Assembly (NCBI GenBank): GCA_030063045.1
Contig: JAQSEB010000142.1
Coordinates: 124,001 to 188,000, forward strand
Length of the DNA: 64,000 bases
Direction: 5' to 3'
Source: Pratylenchus scribneri
Lineage: Eukaryota > Nematoda > Chromadorea > Rhabditida > Pratylenchidae
Positions 48,877-58,331 of this stretch are shown here, piece by piece. A model generated the notes under the pieces. It made no database searches, was not told the DNA's origin, and saw only the letters and a program-made list of their open reading frames with translations. The position numbers were made by a program, and so were the translations under genes. The first letter of the stretch is position 1; each line of letters begins with the position of its first letter.

Positions 48877-49135
48877 CGCCACCATCAAATTGTGCCAATT
48901 GAACGGAATAATGAAGCGCCAATTGGATGGATGACACCAGAAAATAGAGGAAATATTGGTGCGCAGCAGGGGAATGGCCAACCCGTAGACCATTATGGGA
49001 ATGAGAACACAATTTCTGTACATTTTTAGTGTGGCCAAATATATTCCTAATAGCAATATATACTCACGATGGATCTTAGCGAATTTCCCCGGATTTCATT
49101 CCATAATTAATGATCTTTTTCATTTTATTTAGTAT

Positions 49136-49536
49136 GTATATTCGGCACTATCCCCAAAGATGGACTTTTTGAAAATTTTTTTTCTAAGTCTCGCTGGAAT
49201 GTGTTGGAACTGCGGAGGAATGTAAGAGTGGACTCCGGAGTGTGCGTAGCCGAAGCGCGGGAACTAGACGAGCTTGTGGCGAGCGAAATGAGCCACAAGC
49301 TCGTCTGTTCACGCGAAGGCGGAGCACACGGAGGAGTCCACTCTGAAATGCCCACCGCAGCAGTTCCAATCCGTATTTCTTTTTGCGCGATTGTAACTTT
49401 CTTATTCTTGAATTTTATGTGAAACCAATAACATTTTCGGGCTTAGCTCGTCGAGACGAATCGATTGGTGTATCATTTCATGCCTTTGAAAAAAATTTTT
49501 CAAAAAGCCCATCTTTGGGGATAGCGTCGTATATTC
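49136..49536. mobile_element. Palindromic DNA element (385 bp) plus 8-bp target duplication
   Basis: Direct repeats GTATATTC (49136-49143 and 49529-49536) flank inverted termini of about 38 bases. The left terminus starts GGCACTATCCCCAAAGATGG and the right ends CCATCTTTGGGGATAGCGTC. The centre is a second, GC-rich palindrome (GACGAGCTTGTGGC / GCCACAAGCTCGTC). No coding potential. Confidence 0.82.
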
Positions 49537-50459
49537 TTCCCTAAATGATAATTACCCATTAATAATTAAATTTTCGCAAATATCTTTTTTAATGAAATCT
49601 GATTTGATGGAATCCCATAATTTCACCACAAATATTAGAAAAAAAAATTAAAATGAAAACAAATAAATTGATAAAATATAAATTATAAGAATTATTTTCG
49701 TTTATTGCTTAATTATATAATATATAAAAATCATCCTGTTTAGCAATCCGCCTCAGACAATGTAAATTATTAAAATTGATAATTAAAATTGAAAATTTTG
49801 TTAATAAAGAAGGAATTGGAAAATTGCCTTCGGGCGGGCATTTGAAATGTATTCGAATATTTTACCACTATTTTAAAAATTTGTTAAAAATATAGATAGG
49901 GCAATTTTATCAAATATATGGTGTTTTTTCGATATTTTGGGTATCAAAATTTTTTAAAAAATGAAATTTCCATCCGAAAATATAGGCGAAGGACCCATTC
50001 ATTAAATGTTAAATCAAGCATCTCGATTTTTGGCCGATAAATTCATATAGGCAATGAGTATTTTTCAACAGATTTTTTCAAATATGTCAATTTTTATGGA
50101 GAATCCATAAAAATTGCCATTTTAGATGAAAAACTTCAAAAAATATTTCTCGCTAGATGAATTAATTCCATATTTATGTTTTACAAATCAATCCATGTTT
50201 TAATTATGATAATGAATTTAAACATTGTTTCTTTCCATTGACTATATTTATCAGAGTCAAAAATGACTCCAGAAAATATTTTAAAGAAAATGCACAGTCT
50301 TAAAATTTACAAAGAAGGACAATGTGGGCGCAATTTTTTGGGGATTTGCTGAGTAAAATCGCAAAAATTTAGCCAAAATACTTTCCAATTCAAAATATAA
50401 CCATTGATATTAATGATCACCCAATTGAATGCAACCAATTAATTCAAGAGGGGAGTTTA

Positions 50460-50668
50460 TTAATTCGCCTAAATTCTTTGTTGTCGAAAAATATTTTTTT
50501 GAGGCCATATAACTTGGCCAAATCAGACTTCTTTAAGATCCCCTAACCGCTAGCCCCTTATCCCTTCCTGCCCTGAACCTAACCCTCAGTACTAATACCT
50601 AGTTATGGCCAAGTTATATGGACTCAAAAAAGAATGTTTTTTGACATGAAAAAATTTCGGCAAATTAA
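50460..50668. mobile_element. TTAA-flanked MITE, copy 4
   Basis: TTAA (50460-50463), then diverged left end TTCGCCTAAATTC, and right end TTTCGGCAAA followed by TTAA (50665-50668). The interior GAGGCCATATAACTTGGCC is mirrored by GGCCAAGTTATATGG, and the middle matches copies 2 and 3. Confidence 0.8.
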
Positions 50669-50760
50669 TTTTTTTTTCAGCAAATTAATATTATCACATT
50701 TATTCAACACAATTTAAAATTTTTAATGGAAAAAAATATTTTTTTCCATTAAAATGCCAT

Positions 50761-52073
50761 TTAATTCTTTCTTTCCATTATAAGGAAATTATTATTCATC
50801 GGCTTGCAGATATAATATGGTTGTCCTTGGATATAATAGCCGATTGTATATGTGCATCGTGATGTCATCTTACACTCCCATTCGTCCATATCATAGCATG
50901 GTGAATAATGGTGATGCGGAGGTGGAATAATATGAGCCTATAAAATTTATGGAGGATTATTTATTTGTGAAATGTTATAAAAAAAATTCCCTTAATAAAA
51001 TTTTTTGATGTGAAAGTGCATCCAAATCGATTCCCTCAAAAATCGAGATATTGATTTCTTGGCAATCCTAAAGAATCCGTATCCCAAAAAAAATTTATTT
51101 TTTAATTTTTTCAAAAATTGGTTTCTAGAGGTTTTCGGAGGTGTAGAACACGATTCTGTCATCAATTTTGTCATATCTTACCATCTTGGTAAGAAAATGC
51201 GATCTTTACTAAGAAAAAGCAAAGGGGGGACCAAGGGCATTTTCGGTAAAAATTTTTCTATGAGCAATATATATAGCTCATTCAACGCAACTCGGCGAGC
51301 AGAATCGAATGTTTCCATTTTTATAGGGTAATATTCAGTTATCGGCAAGTTATGGCCAAAAGAAATATTTGTCTTGGTAAGATAGTTTGACTTCTAACTT
51401 GCTTAAAGTGTAATATTATCTTATAAAAATGGTACCATTCGATCCAGCTCGATGAGCTGCGTTGAATAAACTATAATTTGTCTATATAAAAATTTTCATC
51501 AAAAATGACCTTGGTCCCCCCTTTGTATTTTCCTGGTAAAAGTTGGCATTTTCTTACCAAGATGGCAAGATATGGCAAAATGGATGTCAGATTCTTGTTC
51601 TATGCCCCCCGAAAACCCCTAGAAACTCATTTTTAAAAAATTAAAAAATAATTTTTTTTGGGATACGGATTCTTTAGGATTGCCGATTTCTTCTATTTTA
51701 CAGGAAACTTTCAGTTCTGTGGACTATTCTTGCCGTTTGGCGAGGCAAGTACCAATATATGAGAAAGCAAAATAGCATTAGAAACCCCAAAGTTTCCCAA
51801 AATTTGGTATATCCGGTTTGAAAATTAATATCTTTATGTTTAATAAATTTGAATTTTTTGAAGTAAAGCCGCTTATTTTTAGAAAAACCATCTTTAAGAT
51901 TCTTTAATATTTTATACATTTCTGAAAAGCATATAGCCATCCTAAATTGATATTGCTTCCTTATTTGAGCTATGGACAAAAGAATATTCAGTTACCTCAA
52001 CGCCAGAATTCATGAAGATATTTGAAAATGCAAACATGAACAAAACAATAATTGTCAATTTAACGAAGACCAT
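50761..52073 (-). CDS. Small secreted four-cysteine protein, 84 aa, 2 exons
   Basis: Minus-strand exons 52073-51996 and 50937-50761 join in phase 0 to 84 residues. Exon 1 encodes a signal peptide (MVFVKLTIIVLFMFAFSNIF, ending MNSGVE at the splice). Exon 2 encodes the mature region: AHIIPPPHHHYSPCYDMDE, then WECKM, SRCTY and YYICKP, with four cysteines, aromatic residues and a His/Pro-rich start, ending IMERKN. The size and layout are those of a secreted disulfide-bonded peptide. No known family is recognised. The intron contains a 624-bp palindromic element. An exported role is inferred from the signal peptide alone. Confidence 0.7.
51053..51692. mobile_element. Long palindromic DNA element (624 bp) plus 8-bp target duplication
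   Basis: GATTTCTT occurs at 51053-51060 and 51685-51692. The terminal 25 bases are perfect inverted repeats beginning GGCAATCCTAAAGAATCC, and the arms continue imperfectly for about 280 bases (TTGGTTTCTAGAGGTTTTCG; ACCATCTTGGTAAG; GGGGACCAAGG). It lies in the intron of the small secreted protein gene. Related copies occur at 39050-39755, 28225-28375, 52310-52420 and inside the element at 16924-18121. Confidence 0.88.
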
Positions 52074-52309
52074 TTTTGAATGTTTATTTTTGAAGGAGGA
52101 ATGAAGGAAAGAATCTAAAAATGAATACTTAGACTGATTTTAAAAGCTTTTTTAATAAAAAAAATGAATAAAATGCATTAAAAAGGAAATGGATAAAATT
52201 TATTTAAATTAGAAAATGGATACATTAAAACTGGGTAATACTTCGGCTTACGACCCCCCCCCCCTTTAAAAAAAAATTAATTTAATGTTTTTTGCCTAAA
52301 AATGCCAAT

Positions 52310-52420
52310 TTAAAGGTTTTCGAGGTCGGGGAAACCGAATCTGACATCCATTTTGCGATACCTTACTATCTTGTAAGCCAATGCCAAGTTTTACCAAGAA
52401 AGTGTCAAATTTATTTTATT
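52310..52420. repeat. Fragment of the palindromic element family
   Basis: GGTTTTCGAGGTCGGGGAAA, GAATCTGACATCCATTTTGC and TGCCAAGTTTTACCAAGAAA match the left arm of 51061-51684. A C-homopolymer of about 12 lies just upstream near 52253. Confidence 0.5.
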
Positions 52421-52534
52421 GTCTAAAAATGTCAATTTATGGGTTTTTGGGATGGGAATTCGAATTTGGTATTAGTTTTGAATTCTGATCACTCAGAATG
52501 GTTCAAAAACCGGTTTAAAATTTTTTACTTTTTA

Positions 52535-55500
52535 CATTTCCATGCTTCCGTCGACTGCCTCCGTTTTCTCCATTTCCATGCTTCCGTAGGCTTTGCCTCC
52601 CTCTTCTCCATTTCTATGCTTCCGTAGGCTTTGCCTCCCTCTTCTCCATTTCCATGCTTCCGTAGGCTTTGCCTCCGTCTTCTCCATTTCCATGCTTCCG
52701 TCGGCTTTGCCTCCGTCTTCTCCATTTCCAGCCACCGTGAACATTTTCACCGTCTTCTCCATTTCCATGCTTCCGTCGGCTTTGCCTCCGTCTTCTCCAT
52801 TTCCAGCCACCGTGAACATTTTCACCGTCTTCTCCATTTCCATGCTTCCGTAGGCTTTGTCTCCGTCTTCTCTATTTTTCCATGCTTCCGTCGGCTTTGC
52901 CTCCGTCTTCTCCATTTCCATGTTTCCGTCGGCTTTGCCTCCGTCTTCTCCATTTCCATGCTTCCGTCGGCTTTGCCTCCGTCTTCTCCATTTCCAGCCA
53001 CCGTGAACATTTTCACCGTCTTCTCCATTTCCATGCTTCCGTCGGCTTTGCCTCCGTCTTCTCCATTTCCATGCTTCCGTCGGCTTTGCCTCCGTCTTCT
53101 CCATTTCCAGCCACCGTGAACATTTTCACCGTCTTCTCCATTTCAATGCTTCCGTCGGCTTTGCCTCCGTCTTCTCCATTTCCAGCCACCGTGAACATTT
53201 TCACCGTCTTCTCCATTTCCATGCTTCCGTCGGCTTTGCCTCCGTCTTCTCCATTTCCATGCTTCCGTCGGCTTTGCCTCCGTCTTCTCCATTACCAGCC
53301 ACCGTGAACATTTTCACCGTCTTCTCCATTTCCATGCTTCCGTCGGCTTTGCCTCCGTCTTCTCCATTTCCATGCTTCCGTCGGCTTTGTCTCCGTCTTC
53401 TCCATTTCCTGCCACCGTGAACATTTTCACCGTCTTCTCCATTTCCATGCTTCCGTAGGCTTTGTCTCCGTCTTCTCCATTTCCATGCTTCCGTCGGCTT
53501 TGCCTCCGTCTTCTCCATTTCCATGCTTCCGTCGGCTTTGCCTCCGTCTTCTCCTTTTCCATGCTTCCGTCGGCTTTGCCTCCGTTTTCTCCATTTCCTG
53601 CCACCGTGAACATTTTCGCCGTCTTCTCCATTTCCTGCCACCGTGAACATTTTCACCGTCTTCTCCATTTCCTGCCACCGTGAACATTTTCACCGTCTTC
53701 TCCATTTCCTGCCACCGTGAACATTTTCACCGTCTTCTCCATTTCCTGCCACCGTGAACATTTTCACCGTCTTCTCCATTTCCTGCCACCGTGAACATTT
53801 TCGCCGTCTTCTCCATTTCCTGCCACCGTGAACATTTTCGCCGTTTTCTCCATTTCCTGCCACCGTGAACATTTTCGCCGTTTTCTCCATTTCCTGCCAC
53901 CGTGAACATTTTCGCCGTCTTCTCCATTTCTATGCTTCCGTCAGCTTTGCCTCTGTCTTCTCCATTTCCTGCCACCGTGAACATTTTCGCCGTCTTCTCC
54001 ATTTCCTGCCACCGTGAACATTTTCACCGTCTTCTCCATTTCCTGCCACCGTGAACATTTTCACCGTCTTCTCCATTTCCTGCCACCGTGAACATTTTCG
54101 CCGTCTTCTCCATTTCCTGCCACCGTGAACATTTTCACCGTCTTCTCCATTTCCTGCCACCGTGAACATTTTCACCGTCTTCTCCATTTCCTGCCACCGT
54201 GAACATTTTCGCCGTCTTCTCCATTTCCTGCCACCGTGAACATTTTCGCCGTTTTCTTCATTTCCTGCCACCGTGAACATTTTCACCGTCTTCTCCATTT
54301 CCTGCCACCGTGAACATTTTCGCCGTCTTCTCCATTTCTATGCTTCCGTCGGCTTTGCCTCTGTCTTCTCCATTTCCTGCCACCGTGAACATTTTCGCCG
54401 TCTTCTCCATTTCCTGCCACCGTGAACATTTTCACCGTTTTCTCCATTTCCTGCCACCGTGAACATTTTCGCCGTTTTCTTCATTTCCTGCCACCGTGAA
54501 CATTTTCACCGTCTTCTCCATTTCCTGCCACCGTGAACATTTTCGCCGTCTTCTCCATTTCCTGCCACCGTGAACATTTTCACCGTCTTCTCCATTTCCT
54601 GCCACCGTGAACATTTTCACCGTCTTCTCCATTTCCTGCCACCGTGAACATTTTCGCCGTCTTCTCCATTTCCTGCCACCGTGAACATTTTCGCCGTTTT
54701 CTTCATTTCCTGCCACCGTGAACATTTTCACCGTCTTCTCCATTTCCTGCCACCGTGAACATTTTCGCCGTCTTCTCCATTTCTATGCTTCCGTCGGCTT
54801 TGCCTCTGTCTTCTCCATTTCCTGCCACCGTGAACATTTTCGCCGTCTTCTCCATTTCCTGCCACCGTGAACATTTTCACCGTCTTCTCCATTTCCTTGC
54901 TTCCGTCGGCTTTGCCTCCGTCTTATCCATTTCTTGCCACCGTGAACATTTTCACCGTCTTCTCCATTTCCTTGCTTCCGTCGGCTTTGCCTCCATCTTC
55001 TCCATTTCCTTGCTTCTGTCGGCTTTGCCTCCATCTTCTCCATTTCCTTGCTTCCGTCGGCTTTGCCTCCATCTTCTCCATTTTCTTGCTTCCGTCGGCT
55101 TTGCCTCCATCTTCTCCATTTCCTTGCTTCCGTCGGCTTTGCCTCCATCTTCTCCATTTCCTTGCTTCCGTCGGCTTTGCCTCCATCTTCTCCATTTCCT
55201 TGCTTCCGTCGGCTTTGCCTCCATCTTCTCCATTTTCTTGCTTCCGTCGGCTTTGCCTCCATCTTCTCCTTTTCCATGCTTCCGTCGGCTTTGCCTCCGT
55301 TTTCTCCATTTCCTGCCACCGTGAACATTTTCGCCGTCTTCTCCATTTCCTGCCACCGTGAACATTTTCACCGTCTTCTCCATTTCCTGCCACCGTGAAC
55401 ATTTTCGCCGTCTTCTCCATTTCTATGCTTCCGTCGGCTTTGCCTCTGTCTTCTCCATTTCCTGCCACCGTGAACATTTTCGCCGTCTTCTCCATTTCCT

Positions 55501-57520
55501 GCCACCGTGAACATTTTCGCCGTCTTCTCCATTTCCTGCCACCGTGAACATTTTCGCCGTCTTCTCCATTTCCTGCCACCGTGAACATTTTCGCCGTCTT
55601 CTCCATTTCCTGCCACCGTGAACATTTTCACCGTCTTCTCCATTTCCTGCCACCGTGAACATTTTCACCGTCTTCTCCATTTCCTGCCACCGTGAACATT
55701 TTCGCCGTCTTCTCCATTTCCTGCCACCGTGAACATTTTCGCCGTCTTCTCCATTTCCTGCCACCGTGAACATTTTCACCGTTTTCTCCATTTCCTGCCA
55801 CCGTGAACATTTTCGCCGTCTTCTCCATTTCTATGCTTCCGTCGGCTTTGCCTCTGTCTTCTCCATTTCCTGCCACCGTGAACATTTTCACCGTCTTCTC
55901 CATTTCCTGCCACCGTGAACATTTTCAACGTCTTCTCCATTTCCTGCCACCATGAACATTTTCACCGTCTTCTCCATATCCTGCCACCGTGAACATTTTC
56001 ACCGTCTTCTCCATATCCTGCCACCGTGAACATTTTCACTGTCTTCTCCATTTCCTGCCACCGTGAACATTTTCGCCGTTTTCTTCATTTCCTGCCACCG
56101 TGAATATTTTCACCGTCTTCTCCATTTCCTGCCACCATGAACATTTTCGCCGTTTTCTCCATTTCCTGCCACCGTGAACATTTTCGCCGTTTTCTCCATT
56201 TCCTGCCACCGTGAACATTTTCACCGTCTTCTCCATATCCTGCCACCGTGAACATTTTCACCGTCTTCTCCATATCCTGCCACCGTGAACATTTTCACCG
56301 TCTTCTCCATATCCTGCCACCGTGAACATTTTCACCGTCTTCTCCATTTCTATGCTTCCGTCGGCTTTGCCTCTGTCTTCTCCATTTCCAGCCACCGTGA
56401 ACATTTTCACCGTCTTCTCCATTTCCTGCCACCGTGAACATTTTCACCGTCTTCTCCATTTCCTGCCACCGTGAACATTTTCACCCTCTTCTCCATATCC
56501 TGCCACCGTGAACATTTTCACTGTCTTCTCCATTTCCTGCCACCGTGAACATTTTCGCCGTTTTCTTCATTTCCTGCCACCGTGAACATTTTCACCGTCT
56601 ACTCCATTTCCTGCCACCGTGAACATTTTCACCGTCTTCTCCATTTCCTGCCACCGTGAACATTTTCACCGTCTTCTCCATTTCCTGCCACCGTGAACAT
56701 TTTCACTGTCTTCTCCATTTCCTGCCACCGTGAACATTTTCGCCGTTTTCTTCATTTCCTGCCACCGTGAACATTTTCACCGTCTTCTCCATTTCCTGCC
56801 ACCGTGAACATTTTCGCCGTTTTCTCCATTTCCTGCCACCGTGAACATTTTCGCCGTTTTCTCCATTTCCTGCCACCGTGAACATTTTCACCGTCTACTC
56901 CATTTCCTGCCACCGTGAACATTTTCACCGTCTTCTCCATTTCCAGCCACAGTGAACATTTTCACCGTCTTCTCCATTTCCTGCCACCGTGAACATTTTC
57001 ACCGTCTTCTCCATTTCCTTGCTTCCGTCGGCTTTGCCTCCGTCTTATCCATTTCTTGCCACAGTGAACATTTTCACCGTCTTCTCCATTTCCTGCCACC
57101 GTGAACATTTTCACCGTCTTCTCCATTTCCTTGCTTCCGTCGGCTTTGCCTCCGTCTTATCCATTTCTTGCCACCGTGAACATTTTCACCGTCTTCTCCA
57201 TTTCCTTGCTTCCGTCGGCTTTGCCTCCATCTTCTCCATTTCCTTGCTTCTGTCGGCTTTGCCTCCATCTTCTCCATTTCCTTGCTTCCGTCGGCTTTGC
57301 CTCCATCTTCTCCATTTTCTTGCTTCCGTCGGCTTTGCCTCCATCTTCTCCATTTCCTTGCTTCCGTCGGCTTTGCCTCCATCTTCTCCATTTCCTTGCT
57401 TCCGTCGGCTTTGCCTCCATCTTCTCCATTTCCTTGCTGAGAAGACGGTGAAAATGTTCACTGTGGCTGGAAATGGAGAAGACGTTGAAAATGTTCACGG
57501 TGGCAGGAAATGGAGAGAGT
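52535..57520. repeat. Composite minisatellite of 38-bp (A) and 37-bp (B) units, about 5 kb
   Basis: A units contain ATGCTTCCGTCGGCTTTGCC and B units TGCCACCGTGAACATTTTC. Both share CCGTCTTCTCCATTTCC. A units dominate 52535-53580, B units 53590-54870 and 55300-57000, with an A' variant (CCTTGCTTCCGTCGGC, CCATCTTCTCC) at 54890-55280 and 57010-57435. A block near 54867 recurs near 57101 (offset 2234). The last two B units, from about 57437, are inverted. Confidence 0.96.
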
Positions 57521-57684
57521 ACTTTCTGGGGTGGTGGATCGATCAATTGTTCTCGATGCTTTAGGAGCTTCAGCAACCATTGTGTTTTTCCAGAACCGGT
57601 GGCTCCGGCTAAAATTAGGGTGAAGGGTGAAAAGAACATTTTTATGAGTGTAATTGAACACAACTGATTGCTTAAATAGACCAT
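57517..57684 (-). pseudogene. Truncated P-loop ATPase remnant
   Basis: On the minus strand from the ATG at 57639 (or an in-frame ATG at 57684) the frame reads MFFSPFTLILAGATGSGKTQ, then WLLKLLKHREQLIDPPPQKV. GATGSGKT is a perfect Walker A motif, and the PF...AG(P/A)TGSGKT...PPP layout resembles P-loop proteins found in many invertebrate genomes next to large DNA transposons. After QKVL the frame runs straight into minisatellite B units, so Walker B and the rest of the domain are lost. It is probably a fragment of a mobile-element gene cut by the repeat array. Confidence 0.6.
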
Positions 57685-57689
57685 GCATT

Positions 57690-58331
57690 CATCCTTTGCC
57701 CATATTTATTATTACTCACATCATTCTTTCCATCAGCCTTTGCGCCCTTAACTCTTCTTGTTACCCCCTAACTCTACTCTTCCCACATTCAGTCTTTATG
57801 TCCTTATCTCTTCTTTCAATATAAAGATGCATAATATTTTTGAATAATCAAAATTAGATTAGTTATCAGTCTCTTTATTTATTCAGCAATGCGTGTCCGT
57901 TCGAACAGACACGCATGTTCTTTCTCATTGCTTGTGCCCACATTATTCCTTGGAGCGCCCACATTATTCATTTCAGAGCCCACATTATTCTTTACAATGG
58001 TCTAAATATTATAAAAATTAAATGTATTAGATATGAGATAATTATTTTAATCTTGGAAAAAAGATAATAAATTAATTGGGAAAAATAAAGAAAAGTTTGA
58101 AAATTTGGTCAATAAAATTGAGCCAAGAAATCAATGATCAATATCCCTTCTGTTTTCACACGTCAAAAACCAATGGTCCTCCTTTTCACTCATGAGGGAA
58201 AAAGGGGAATTGGTTGGAGGTAGTGGATGGTATATGAGTGAAATTGAATGTTCCCTCATCCAATGGCCGAATAGCCGAAAGGTGAAGGCTATGGATTTAT
58301 TTTGGTCGGCTCGGCTCGGGTTCAATTCCCG
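57690..58331. other. Spacer between two satellite blocks
   Basis: Contains a perfect-stem hairpin around GCGTGTCCGTTCGAACAGAC (57893-57912 and on to 57916), three copies of CCCACATTATTC (about 57948, 57969, 57991), and a T-arm-like GGGTTCAATTCCC at 58318-58330. No supported gene. Confidence 0.5.

Larger units (their letters stand above)
48877..50760. other. Intergenic region between the SLC6 gene and the convergent secreted-peptide gene
   Basis: Holds two delimited elements (49144-49528 and 50464-50664). Otherwise AT-rich, with no supported exon. Confidence 0.55.

Noticed and set aside
48728..49056. Minus-strand frames of 62-94 codons
   Set aside because: They are antisense to the last SLC6 exon (48739-48876), which fits phase and the family C-terminus.
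52535..57436. Possible CRISPR-like array (repeated 17-bp half with alternating other half)
   Set aside because: The alternating parts are only two or three recurring types, not unique spacers. The host is a eukaryote, and no cas-like gene is nearby.
52532..57461. Many 60-230-codon frames in the 37/38-bp minisatellite on both strands
   Set aside because: Repeat-derived, frame-shifting between unit types, and present on both strands at once.
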